Of a stretch of DNA of 64,000 nt, positions 17,405-25,579 are shown piece after piece. Location of the stretch: positions 1,178,001 through 1,242,000 of the forward strand of contig OY762936.1 of NCBI GenBank assembly GCA_963666935.1, read 5' to 3'. Source of the DNA: G963666935 sp963666935. GTDB taxonomy: Bacteria; Bacillota; Clostridia; Christensenellales; CAG-138. Each line of letters begins with the position of its first letter. The stretch's first letter is position 1. Below the pieces are notes generated by a model that was not told the DNA's origin, searched no databases, and was given only the letters and a program-made list of their open reading frames with translations. A program made the position numbers and the translations under genes.

Positions 17405-17445
17405 GTTTACAGATGTTTTATTCCACTTTTTGGTCTTATATAAGA

Positions 17446-17451
17446 TATAAT
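17446..17451 (+). promoter_or_regulatory. Possible -10 element of the VanZ-like gene
   Basis: TATAAT 63 bp before ATG 17515. No convincing -35 is visible at 16-18 bp spacing. Confidence 0.3.
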
Positions 17452-17514
17452 GTGATCGGCAAAGCACACAGGTGAGGAATAAATTTATCAGACGATGAAA
17501 GCGAGCTTGGCAAA

Positions 17515-18126
17515 ATGAATGATTTAATCCTAAAAGGATATGAGTTTTTAACCGTCATATTGCCCATTGTGATTGCATATGTGATTGTGAATATAAAGTC
17601 CCCAAAAATCAAAGGGTATTTCATAAAAATATTTATATTCTCTGTTTATATTTTTGCAGTTTTCTATTTCACAGGTGCGGGCACCATATTCGATTTACAG
17701 CGGTACGGGATTGAGCTGCATAACGAGCACATTAATCTGCTGCCATTTTCCAATGAGATTGAAATGGTATCCTATGCGTTAAACATCCTGCTGTTTGTTC
17801 CTTTTGGGGTTCTATTGCCTTTCATTTGGCCCAATACGGACAAGCTTAAGTCCATTGCGCTTTCCGCTTTCTCCTTTTCGTTATTGATAGAAGCTAGCCA
17901 GCTATTTAACAACAGGGCGACAGATGTTGATGATTTGATGCTTAACACGTTTGGGGCTCTGGTGGGGTATCTGCTGTTTAAATTGTTTATGCACATGGTG
18001 AAATGGACCTACAGACCCGTTAAAAACATCAAATGGGAACCGGCGATTTACATCATTGTCATGTTTTTGGGCCATTTTTTGCTGTTCGATATGTTAGGGA
18101 TGGCAAAAATACTCTATGGTTTTTAA
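17515..18126 (+). CDS. VanZ-like integral membrane protein
   Basis: Polytopic membrane protein of 203 residues with five or six hydrophobic segments. The VanZ-family core is visible: NLLPFSNEI, NILLFVPFGVLLP, the region SLLIEASQLF, and DVDDLMLNTFGALVGY. Some family members raise teicoplanin resistance by an unknown mechanism, but most are uncharacterised. It stands alone between the tRNA-Leu terminator and a related hairpin. Confidence 0.85.
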   Translation: MNDLILKGYEFLTVILPIVIAYVIVNIKSPKIKGYFIKIFIFSVYIFAVFYFTGAGTIFDLQRYGIELHNEHINLLPFSNEIEMVSYALNILLFVPFGVLLPFIWPNTDKLKSIALSAFSFSLLIEASQLFNNRATDVDDLMLNTFGALVGYLLFKLFMHMVKWTYRPVKNIKWEPAIYIIVMFLGHFLLFDMLGMAKILYGF

Positions 18127-18470
18127 GCACTCGCATGACTGCGAATGAACTTCGAGTGTTTATAGTCACAAAGCAGGCTGATTGATCAGCTTGCTTAAAT
18201 ATTGAATTGTGTAAAGGGGCCAGTCTGCTAGGGAATCTTGAGGAAGGATGGGCGGCAGATTTGCACTAACATCGCCGATTGATTAGACTTCACAACCACC
18301 GCAAATGCTTTCTTCCCACTAGCCGAACGCAATTCTTCCATCGGCGGGAATCTGGCAACCATCCTCAAGGGAGAGGAATACAAGTTACTGAAGCAAAAAT
18401 CTAATACAGTATATGGAAATCATGTGAGGCGGTTTTTGGATTAATTAGGAAATCAGATTGATTTTGATGG
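18127..18470. other. Intergenic stretch with terminator-like repeat and a gene relic
   Basis: 18152-18198 holds GAGTGTTTATAGTCACAAAGCAGGC ending in an AAGCAGGCTGA / TCAGCTTGCTT stem, a diverged third copy of the tRNA-Leu terminator element. From about 18301 to 18444 a frame without start codon reads ANAFFPLAERNSSIGGNLA and ends YGNHVRRFLD-stop. It looks like a decayed gene end, not identified. Confidence 0.4.
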
Positions 18471-18521
18471 ATGTGTATTATATCATATAAACTAAGTTTC
18501 TATGATGGGAGTGAGGATTCC

Positions 18522-19436
18522 TTGGGCAATATCATCGAAGTATCCAATCTGCATAAATCTTATGGGGATGTACACGCGGTAAAAGGCATAGATTTTTACG
18601 TGGAGCGCGGGAAGATTTTCGCATTCCTCGGCCCCAACGGCGCGGGAAAATCCACGACCATTGACATCATCTGTACCTTCTTAAAGCTAGACAGCGGCAA
18701 GGTGATGGTGGACGGATTTATGCTAGGTCACAACGACTACGACATACGCTCCATGATAGGCGCGGTATTTCAAGATGGGTTGCTGGACAACCTGCTCACA
18801 GTGCAGGAAAATCTGAAAATCCGGGGCGGTTTCTACGGCTTGAAGGGCAGGGAATTGGACGACATCATTGAAGACGTCGCTCGGATTACGGGCATTTCCG
18901 ATATTTTAAAGCGGCCGTATGGGAAACTTTCGGGCGGGCAGCGGCGCAGGTGTGACATTGCGCGGGCGCTGGTGAACAAGCCTAAAATTCTGTTTTTGGA
19001 TGAGCCGACCACGGGGTTGGATCCGCAGACGCGAAAGAGCGTTTGGGAAACCATCATCGCGCTGCAGAAAAAAACGGGCATGACGATTTTCCTTACCACG
19101 CACTACATGGAGGAAGCGGCGGGGGCCGACTTTGTGATCGTCATTGACGATGGCAGAATCGCAGCGAAAGGGACCCCTTCCGAATTGAAAGAAAAATATA
19201 CGAGCGATAAACTTGCGTTAATCTGCAACGACGTGCAGAAAGTTAGCGCAATGCTGGAGGCGAAAAACATCGCATGCACCGTTCAGGCAAACCGGGTAAT
19301 TGCTGCAATCACATCCACCTTGGCCGCCCTGCCGGTGATCCAGCAGGTTGAGGGCTTCATTTCGGGCTTTGAAGTGACCACCGGCACAATGGACGAAGCA
19401 TTTATCGCAATAACGGGAAAGGAAATGCGGGAATGA
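18522..19436 (+). CDS. ABC transporter ATP-binding protein, DrrA type
   Basis: Cytosolic ATPase of a two-gene exporter, 304 residues from TTG 18522 (GTGAGG 5 nt upstream; an in-frame upstream ATG at 18471 is less likely). Walker A is GPNGAGKST, the signature LSGGQRRR, Walker B ILFLDEPTTGLDP and the H-loop TTHYMEEA. The C-terminal extension of about 80 residues is typical of the DrrA/CcmA-like multidrug or antibiotic resistance group. Its stop overlaps the permease start (ATGA). The substrate cannot be inferred. Confidence 0.92.
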   Translation: MGNIIEVSNLHKSYGDVHAVKGIDFYVERGKIFAFLGPNGAGKSTTIDIICTFLKLDSGKVMVDGFMLGHNDYDIRSMIGAVFQDGLLDNLLTVQENLKIRGGFYGLKGRELDDIIEDVARITGISDILKRPYGKLSGGQRRRCDIARALVNKPKILFLDEPTTGLDPQTRKSVWETIIALQKKTGMTIFLTTHYMEEAAGADFVIVIDDGRIAAKGTPSELKEKYTSDKLALICNDVQKVSAMLEAKNIACTVQANRVIAAITSTLAALPVIQQVEGFISGFEVTTGTMDEAFIAITGKEMRE

Positions 19437-20284
19437 TTGGATTTGCAAAGCGGAACCTGCTCGTATTCTTTAAAGACAAAACAGCGGTATTTTTTTCACT
19501 TTTGGCTGTTTTTATCATCATTGGGCTGTATGCTTTGTTTATAGGGGACGTCTGGGTCAGTAGTTTCAAAGATATGACCGGCGTGCGCTACCTGATGGAT
19601 AGCTGGATCATGGCAGGGCTTTTGGCCGTAACTTCTGTGACTACTACCATGGGCGCTTTCGGCATCATGGTGGAAGACAAGGTGGGCAAGATCATCAAAG
19701 ACATCACGGTTACGCCGCTGAAACGAAACAGCATCGCGGGCGGATACATTTTCAGCGCATACCTTATTGGTGTGATCATGAGCCTGGTGGCGCTGGTTTT
19801 GATCGAGATCTATGTGGTGGCGGATGGCGGAAAATTAATGAGCGCGATCACACTATGTAAGGTGATTGCGCTGATCCTGCTTTCAACGTTTACAAATACA
19901 GCCTTAGTCTTGTTTATGGTCACTTTTTTCAAAAGCACCAATGCGTTTTCCACGGCAAGCACCATTATCGGCACGATGATCGGTTTCTTGACGGGCATTT
20001 ATTTGCCCATTGGCCAACTGCCAGATTCGGTGCAGTGGGTGATAAAATTATTCCCGGTTTCTCATTCGGCGGCACTGTTTAGGCAAATCATGATGGCCGA
20101 TCCCATGTCCGCTACCTTTGCGGGCATTCCCGCAGAATATGCGCAGCAGTTTAAAGAGACAATGGGCGTAATCTTCAAGTTTGGCGACACAACAATTTCT
20201 CCGTTTATAAGTGTGGCGATCCTAGTTTTGACTGCGGCCGTGTTTTATGGCCTGTCAATTCTCAGCCTTTCGAGAAAAGACTAA
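19433..20284 (+). CDS. ABC-2 type permease
   Basis: Membrane partner of the preceding ATPase, 283 residues with six predicted TM helices and an ABC-2 fold: an N-terminal TM, a long extracellular loop near FKDMTGVRYLMDSW, and the helices GFLTGIYLPIGQLPDSVQWVIKLFP. It is translationally coupled to the ATPase by an ATGA overlap. Its 3' end overlaps the convergent GGDEF gene by 23 bp. Confidence 0.9.
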   Translation: MIGFAKRNLLVFFKDKTAVFFSLLAVFIIIGLYALFIGDVWVSSFKDMTGVRYLMDSWIMAGLLAVTSVTTTMGAFGIMVEDKVGKIIKDITVTPLKRNSIAGGYIFSAYLIGVIMSLVALVLIEIYVVADGGKLMSAITLCKVIALILLSTFTNTALVLFMVTFFKSTNAFSTASTIIGTMIGFLTGIYLPIGQLPDSVQWVIKLFPVSHSAALFRQIMMADPMSATFAGIPAEYAQQFKETMGVIFKFGDTTISPFISVAILVLTAAVFYGLSILSLSRKD

Positions 20285-21671
20285 CCGGATCCTGTTCACT
20301 GAGCCGCTGTTTTATAAGGTTAGCGAACTGCGTATGACGGGTTTGCTTTTCTTTATACATCTGGCTGTCGGCTGCTTTTATCAGATCTTCCATATCCTTA
20401 TAGGTTTGTGGAATTCCAGTCGACCAGCCAATGGAAATGCTGATAGGAGCTGTTTCGTTTTTCAGGTTATGCTCGGCCATAGCACCGCGCAGCCGCTGGC
20501 ATGCCGCCTGTACGACTTCGCTGCTGCTCAAAGGCAGCAGCACTAAAAACTCATCGCCTCCAACCCGCGCGGCAACATCACTTCCACGGAAACAACGTAA
20601 AATTATTTTACTTACAGTGGTGATCAAAATATCCCCGGCGCTGTGCCCTAGGCTGTCGTTTACCAGCTTGAGACCGTCGATGTCGCATGAAATAACCCCA
20701 ATGGGATTAAAGCGGCCGGTGGATAAACGAACTATTTCCTGCATCATATAGGTGCGGTTATAAAGCCCGGTCATCATATCATGAAAGCTCATGATCTTAA
20801 GCTGCTCCTCGTTTTTCTTGCGCTCTGTGATATCCGTGAATATGACGATGGTTCCCTCAAATTTATTGCTGACATCAAGCATGCGATGCAACTTAACGAT
20901 CAAAACCCGCTTCCCTAAAATAGGGGAATGGTATATTCGCTCCATTGTGGCTTCCAGAGTCTCGTTATTATAAAATTCATCAATATCATCGGCTAACCAT
21001 GGCAAAACGCTCCTAGCTTCTTCGAATTGCTCTGATGCATTGTAGTAAATGTACCCGGGAGACTTCAGATGCTGATGAAAAAGCTGTTGCGCGGCATAAT
21101 TCATGTTTTGGAGGTTCTTTTTTGCATCCAGCAGTATGATGGGGGTGGGGATACTTTCAAAAATCGTCAGGTATTTGTTCTTCTCGTTGGCAAGATCCCG
21201 ATTTGCGGACTGAAGTTTCGCGTCTACCATATCTTGGGAAGAGCTGCACCATTCCGCGCAAAAGGCGATCTCGTTGCAGTCAAAGAAACGATTAACCATC
21301 AGCAGATAGCGGCTTTTCTGCTCCCCCGGCGGAACCATTTTATCGATCAAATCCAGATAAGCTTGCCGGTAGTATTTCATCAATCCCATGAACATTTCCA
21401 GCGTGATCCCTCGGTGCATGTGCAGTTTTGCTTCAATGACGCCAAATGACGCAATCGAATCATGCCGGATGTCTTGATCCACTTCCATCTCCGGAAATTC
21501 ACCCATCTCAATACAGGTCAAGAGCGCTTCCGATAAACCCGAGATCGATTTTACCCATGCCTCTTCCAGCGTAGAGGTATACTTGACATAGTTATGAAGC
21601 TTGGCATAATGGAGCGTCCTTTTTACTAAAAAAGACTGGTTATTCAGAATCAGGTCTTTCAATGCTTTCAT
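20262..21671 (-). CDS. Diguanylate cyclase with PAS domain
   Basis: Soluble signalling enzyme of 469 residues that makes cyclic di-GMP. The N-terminal 150 residues are helical and unassigned. A PAS-type domain follows at about 165-290 (TIFESIPTPIILLDAKKN). The C-terminal GGDEF domain has an intact active site (VGGDEF) and an inhibitory I-site RxxD (RGSD) five residues before it, so product inhibition is expected. There is no TM segment and no EAL domain. It is convergent with the ABC permease, overlapping it by 23 bp. Confidence 0.92.
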   Translation of the reverse strand: MKALKDLILNNQSFLVKRTLHYAKLHNYVKYTSTLEEAWVKSISGLSEALLTCIEMGEFPEMEVDQDIRHDSIASFGVIEAKLHMHRGITLEMFMGLMKYYRQAYLDLIDKMVPPGEQKSRYLLMVNRFFDCNEIAFCAEWCSSSQDMVDAKLQSANRDLANEKNKYLTIFESIPTPIILLDAKKNLQNMNYAAQQLFHQHLKSPGYIYYNASEQFEEARSVLPWLADDIDEFYNNETLEATMERIYHSPILGKRVLIVKLHRMLDVSNKFEGTIVIFTDITERKKNEEQLKIMSFHDMMTGLYNRTYMMQEIVRLSTGRFNPIGVISCDIDGLKLVNDSLGHSAGDILITTVSKIILRCFRGSDVAARVGGDEFLVLLPLSSSEVVQAACQRLRGAMAEHNLKNETAPISISIGWSTGIPQTYKDMEDLIKAADSQMYKEKQTRHTQFANLIKQRLSEQDPVSLFSKG

Positions 21672-21997
21672 TTTATTAGGGCTCCTATGAATAATGGAGT
21701 TTTACAAATTTTAAATTTAGTCAATGCCTGCCTGAACATAGAAATGAATAAGTATATTACAACTATACTGTATATCATACTATATTTATCGACAAAACTC
21801 AACAGAATATGAAGTGCACCGATTGAGTCGTCGACACGGGCTGTCTCCTATTCTCTATGGGGGGGCCGGAATATTCTCCCGCGGGAAAGAGGCTAGTATA
21901 AAAGAATTCGTTGTTGTTCAATTCGGTATTGACTTATTTAAAACCACGTGCTACTGTTTGATTTAGTTATTACTTAAATGAATTTCGAGGAAGCAAA
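21672..21997. promoter_or_regulatory. Promoter and candidate operator of the arsR-permease operon
   Basis: Intergenic region between divergent genes. TTGACT at 21929-21934, a 17-bp spacer and TACTGT at 21952-21957 form a promoter. It is followed at once by ATTTAGTTATTACTTAAAT (21961-21979), an imperfect AT-rich palindrome of the kind ArsR repressors bind, 18 bp before ATG 21998. The rest shows nothing clear. Confidence 0.55.
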
Positions 21998-22417
21998 ATG
22001 AATCAACAGACAGCACTCAAAGCGATTGCCGATGAAACGAGAATGAAGATTCTCGTGCTTCTGCTTGAGCGTAGTTACTGTGTCCGGGCATTGGCGCGTA
22101 AGCTAGATATTTCGCAGGCGGCGGCCTCTCAGCACTTGAAGGTTCTGCGGGAAGCAGGGCTGCTAGCGGGGGAAAAGAAGGGGTACTTCATGTACTATGA
22201 TGTGGATAGGGCTGCACTGTGTGCGTTGGCGGAGAACATCGAAGCGCTGGCCTCCATTAAACACGAAGCTTGCACACCGAAACATGGCGGCTGTGGGCAG
22301 GGGGAATACAAAAACTGCCACTGCTGCAGGGACGGCGGGGGAACCGGCCGCGGCAGGGGGCACGTACACCATCAAAAAGAAGACCGATGTAGGCATCGTG
22401 AGGAAAGCGAGGACTAA
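21998..22417 (+). CDS. ArsR-family metal-type repressor with His/Cys-rich tail
   Basis: Winged-helix repressor of 139 residues. Residues 1-85 are a typical ArsR/SmtB domain (ADETRMKILVLL, recognition helix SQAAASQHLKVLREAGLL). The classical alpha-3 ELCVCDL metal motif is replaced by ERSYCVRAL with one Cys. Instead, the last 50 residues are dense in Cys and His (HEACTPKHGGCG, NCHCC, HVHHQ, CRHRE), which suggests a C-terminal metal sensor. A permease gene starts 3 bp later, so it probably represses its own efflux operon (inferred). Confidence 0.9.
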   Translation: MNQQTALKAIADETRMKILVLLLERSYCVRALARKLDISQAAASQHLKVLREAGLLAGEKKGYFMYYDVDRAALCALAENIEALASIKHEACTPKHGGCGQGEYKNCHCCRDGGGTGRGRGHVHHQKEDRCRHREESED

Positions 22418-22420
22418 ACC

Positions 22421-22900
22421 ATGTTTACGTATATCCTTTATGGCGCGGCGGGAGGACTGCTGCTTTTATCTTGGATTAATGACAGAAAAAAGACGAAAAT
22501 GGCACTGAAAAAGGCATGGAAGTCTGTGGAAAACATACTTCCACAGCTGCTCTCCGTGATACTATTGGTTGGCATGATGCTTGCTGTTTTAGATCAGGAA
22601 ACGATATCGCGGCTGCTGGGCAAGGAATCCGGCATCATTGGCGTTGCCATTGCGGCGGCTGTCGGCTCCATTACGCTGATTCCGGGGTTTGTGGCGTTCC
22701 CGCTGGCGGCGTCTCTGCTCAAAGCGGGGGCAGGCTATACGCAGATTACGATGTTTATCACAACGCTTATGATGGTGGGTGTGGTGACACTTCCGGTGGA
22801 AATCAAATATTTTGGGCGCAAAACGACGATCAAACGCAATGTGTTTGCGCTTCTCTACGCCATTTGTATTTCGCTGATTATTGGGGGTATTATGGGATGA
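22421..22900 (+). CDS. Half-size permease, YraQ/ArsP (DUF318) type, first half
   Basis: Membrane protein of 159 residues with four to five TM helices. It contains GFVAFPLAASLLKAGAGYTQI, the conserved pattern of one half of YraQ/ArsP permeases, whose full-length members have two such halves. The next gene encodes the matching second half and overlaps by ATGA. Together they probably form one transporter; organoarsenical, metal or other substrate is not determined. The gene sits under the ArsR-type regulator. Confidence 0.8.
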   Translation: MFTYILYGAAGGLLLLSWINDRKKTKMALKKAWKSVENILPQLLSVILLVGMMLAVLDQETISRLLGKESGIIGVAIAAAVGSITLIPGFVAFPLAASLLKAGAGYTQITMFITTLMMVGVVTLPVEIKYFGRKTTIKRNVFALLYAICISLIIGGIMG

Positions 22901-23439
22901 AAAAAATTCTTCAGCTGGCGGTGCGCTATAAATTTTTCCTCATATTTCTCGCTGTCAATGTTGTACTGCTCTTTGCCGCTCCGGAAATCGGGAAAAGCTC
23001 ATTTGCGCTTACAAAGGATAATTTCCTAGAGATGCTCTCGGTGCTGCCGCCCATTTTTATTTTACTTGGCCTGCTGGATGTTTGGGTGGAACGCGAGACT
23101 ATGATGAAGTACATGGGAGAGAATTCGGGAATCAAAGGTGGCCTGATTGCCTTCGTCATGGGTTCCGCCGCCGCGGGGCCACTGTATGCGGCATTTCCCA
23201 TCGCTGGGATTTTGCTGAAAAAGGGCGTTAAGCTGACCAACGTGTTTATATTCATCGGCGCGTGGTCTACCACAAAGATACCGCTGATCCTTTTTGAGGC
23301 GTCCAGCCTCGGCTGGCGTTATACGCTTTTGCGCCTCGCGTGTAATGTTATCGGGATCGCGCTGATCGCATTCGTTCTGGAAAAAAGCACGTCCGCTGGG
23401 GAAAAGCAGGCCATCTATGATAATGCGGAGACTTTGTAA
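22897..23439 (+). CDS. Half-size permease, YraQ/ArsP type, second half
   Basis: Membrane protein of 180 residues with about five TM helices. The motif SAAAGPLYAAFPIAGILLKKG mirrors GFVAFPLAASLLKAG of the preceding gene, and TTKIPLILFEASSLG is family-typical. ATG 22897 overlaps the previous stop. Another frame is open from 22516, but that part reads through the first half out of frame and is not coding. Confidence 0.8.
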   Translation: MKKILQLAVRYKFFLIFLAVNVVLLFAAPEIGKSSFALTKDNFLEMLSVLPPIFILLGLLDVWVERETMMKYMGENSGIKGGLIAFVMGSAAAGPLYAAFPIAGILLKKGVKLTNVFIFIGAWSTTKIPLILFEASSLGWRYTLLRLACNVIGIALIAFVLEKSTSAGEKQAIYDNAETL

Positions 23440-23493
23440 GCCCGGGGATCGCCTTTGTGCGTTGCGTTGGTAAATCAAAAATGGATTTAGCCC

Positions 23494-23522
23494 TTGCATT
23501 TTCCGTAAATCCATGTTATCTT
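23494..23522 (+). promoter_or_regulatory. Candidate promoter of the aromatic operon
   Basis: TTGCAT, 17-bp spacer, TATCTT, ending about 28 bp before the leader peptide ATG. The -10 is imperfect; TATATA at 23523 is an alternative. Confidence 0.45.
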
Positions 23523-23550
23523 ATATAAAATCAACTGGAAGGAAACTGGC

Positions 23551-23646
23551 ATGTTAAAAGTCAGCCATGCAAATGAGTACCGCTACTTTAGCTTTACCTA
23601 CTATTATTTTGGTAAGGCTTGTTCTGGTTTGGCTGATTGCGTGTAA
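23551..23646 (+). CDS. Tyr/Phe-rich leader peptide of the aromatic operon
   Basis: A 31-codon ORF with ATG 23551 and a GGAAGGAA Shine-Dalgarno 7 nt upstream. Residues 10-20 read YRYFSFTYYYF: five Tyr and three Phe codons in eleven. The stop is at 23644-23646, 29 bp before a terminator. Such a peptide has no likely function except as a translation-rate sensor for charged tRNA-Tyr and tRNA-Phe, matching the biosynthetic genes downstream. Confidence 0.88.
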   Translation: MLKVSHANEYRYFSFTYYYFGKACSGLADCV

Positions 23647-23703
23647 GTGGAGTTTCCAGGAATAACGCATCAATTCCGCAGCCGAACCGGCTGCGGTTTT
23701 TTT
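23560..23703 (+). promoter_or_regulatory. Ribosome-mediated attenuator (alternative hairpins and terminator)
   Basis: Terminator: CCGCAGCCG (23676-23684), loop AAC, CGGCTGCGG (23688-23696), then seven T. Antiterminator: GGTTTGGCTG (23626-23635) pairs over ten bases, one G-U, with CAGCCGAACC (23679-23688), which uses the terminator 5' arm. Protector: GTCAGCCA (23560-23567) pairs with TGGCTGAT (23630-23637). A ribosome stalled on the Tyr/Phe codons (23578-23610) leaves 23626-23635 free, so the antiterminator forms; a ribosome at the stop codon covers it, so the terminator forms. This is the classical 1:2/2:3/3:4 design. Confidence 0.85.
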
Positions 23704-23725
23704 GTACAAATGGAGGTTAAATCGT

Positions 23726-24745
23726 ATGATTGTCATTTTAAAAAAGAACCCGAATCAGGAACAGCTCGATAGCCTGATCAGTTGGCTACAGGGCAAGGGC
23801 ATCCAAATCCACACCAGCTTGGGAGTATCCCACATGATCTTAGGATTGGTGGGCGATACATCCACGCTTGACATCGACTTGATCGCGGCGCTGGACATCG
23901 TGGAAGACGTCAAGCGCGTACAGGAACCGTACAAAAACGCAAATCGCAAGTTCCATCCCGACGACTCCGTGATTAAGGTTGGTAATACCCGGATCGGCGG
24001 CGGAAACCTTACGATTATGGCTGGCCCCTGCTCCGTGGAAACCGAGGAACAGGTGGTAACTGTGGCGAAGGCCGTCAAGGCAAGCGGTGCAACCATGCTC
24101 CGGGGCGGAGCGTTCAAGCCCAGAACATCCCCATACTCCTTCCAGGGGCTGGGGGCGGAAGGAATCCGCCTGTTGCTGCTCGCCAAGGCGGAAACCGGGC
24201 TGCCAATCGTGACCGAAATTATGGATCTTTCACAGCTTCCGCTTTTCGACGAAGTGGACGTAATTCAGGTTGGCGCGCGCAACATGCAGAACTTCAACCT
24301 GCTCAAGGCATTGGGCGGGCAGAAAAAGCCCGTCATGATTAAGCGGGGGCTTTCTTCTACCTACGAGGAGTGGCTCATGAGCGCAGAATACGTGATGTCG
24401 GAGGGAAATAAGAACGTGATCCTTTGCGAGCGCGGCATCCGAACATTCGAGACATATACGCGCAATACATTGGATCTTTCTGCAATTCCCGTACTGCGGC
24501 AGCTCACGCATCTGCCCGTTATCGTAGACCCGAGCCATGCCACAGGAAAGGCTTTCCTAGTGCCGGCGCTGGCAACGGCTGCGGTTGCGGCGGGGGCCGA
24601 CGGGCTTTTGATCGAGGTGCATAACGATCCTGCGCACGCGCTGTGTGACGGGTCTCAGTCTCTTCGTCCCGAAGCCTTCGACCAGCTTGCGCGCCGTATG
24701 CTTGCAATGCACAAATTCCTCAAAGAGCAGGAGGCGCTGGTATGA
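23726..24745 (+). CDS. aroF: DAHP synthase, AroQ-class type I beta
   Basis: 3-deoxy-7-phosphoheptulonate synthase, first step of the shikimate pathway (PEP plus erythrose 4-phosphate). 340 residues from ATG 23726 with TGGAGG upstream. The N-terminal 70 residues form a ferredoxin-like domain (MIVILKKNPNQEQ), typical of type I beta enzymes and often a feedback-control site for Tyr or Phe. The barrel contains MAGPCSVET, LRGGAFKPRTSPYSFQG, MIKRGLSST and VDPSHATGK. First gene after the attenuator; its stop overlaps the tyrA start. Confidence 0.95.
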   Translation: MIVILKKNPNQEQLDSLISWLQGKGIQIHTSLGVSHMILGLVGDTSTLDIDLIAALDIVEDVKRVQEPYKNANRKFHPDDSVIKVGNTRIGGGNLTIMAGPCSVETEEQVVTVAKAVKASGATMLRGGAFKPRTSPYSFQGLGAEGIRLLLLAKAETGLPIVTEIMDLSQLPLFDEVDVIQVGARNMQNFNLLKALGGQKKPVMIKRGLSSTYEEWLMSAEYVMSEGNKNVILCERGIRTFETYTRNTLDLSAIPVLRQLTHLPVIVDPSHATGKAFLVPALATAAVAAGADGLLIEVHNDPAHALCDGSQSLRPEAFDQLARRMLAMHKFLKEQEALV

Positions 24746-25578
24746 ACGTCGGGATCGTGGGACTTGGCCTCATCGGCGGCTCCATGGCAAAGAGCATCAA
24801 GGCCCGCACTTCACATACGGTCTGGGGCATCGATACGAACCCGGAGACGATGACGCTCTCGCGCCTCAGTGGGGCAATCGACGCGCCATTGACCGACGAA
24901 AATCTCAATCAGTGCGATTTGGTGATGGTGGCAATCCGGCCGCAGGCAACGGTGGATTGGGTGCGCGCCCATGCCGTGCTGATCAACAAAAGCGCTATCG
25001 TTATAGACCTGTGTGGCGTGAAGCGGGCAGTGTGCACCCAGATTGCTCCCATCGCGAAGGAATACGGTTTCTCCTATATTGGCGGGCATCCCATGGCCGG
25101 CAGGGAACGCAGCGGCTTTGTCAGCGCTTCAGACGACCTTTTTTCCGGCGCTTCCATGATCCTTACGCCGGATGAGCGGACGGATATGGCCATGCTGGAG
25201 GCCCTCAAACGGTTTTTTACAGACATCGGCTTTGCGGGGCTTACCTTCTCCGATCCAGAGGAACATGACCGCATCATCGCCTATACGTCCCAGCTGGCGC
25301 ACATCACTTCCAGCGCATATGTGAAATCGCCGGAGGCACAGCGCAGGCGCGGCTTTTCTGCGGGAAGCTTCCGGGATATGACCCGGGTGGCGAAACTGGA
25401 TGAGGATATGTGGACCGAACTGTTTTTGGATGACGCAGATTACCTCACCGAACAGCTGGAGATCTTCATCGACAATCTGAACGAATACCTTGACGCGCTT
25501 AAGGCGCAGGATGCGCAAAGGCTGCGCACACTTTTAAAAGAAGGGCGCGAAAAAAAGGCTGCGGCGGGAGGAAATTGA
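24742..25578 (+). CDS. tyrA: Prephenate dehydrogenase
   Basis: NAD(P)-dependent prephenate dehydrogenase leading to 4-hydroxyphenylpyruvate and Tyr, 278 residues. The Rossmann motif VGLGLIGGSMAKSIK opens the protein and GGHPMAGRERSGF carries the catalytic His. There is no C-terminal ACT domain and no fused chorismate mutase. ATGA overlap with aroF; aroB follows after one base. Confidence 0.94.
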   Translation: MNVGIVGLGLIGGSMAKSIKARTSHTVWGIDTNPETMTLSRLSGAIDAPLTDENLNQCDLVMVAIRPQATVDWVRAHAVLINKSAIVIDLCGVKRAVCTQIAPIAKEYGFSYIGGHPMAGRERSGFVSASDDLFSGASMILTPDERTDMAMLEALKRFFTDIGFAGLTFSDPEEHDRIIAYTSQLAHITSSAYVKSPEAQRRRGFSAGSFRDMTRVAKLDEDMWTELFLDDADYLTEQLEIFIDNLNEYLDALKAQDAQRLRTLLKEGREKKAAAGGN

Positions 25579-25579
25579 T

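Noticed and set aside
22516..23439. A single 307-codon permease gene
   Set aside because: The first 127 codons are another frame of the upstream half-permease and are rich in Cys/Gly/His. True permease sequence begins at ATG 22897.
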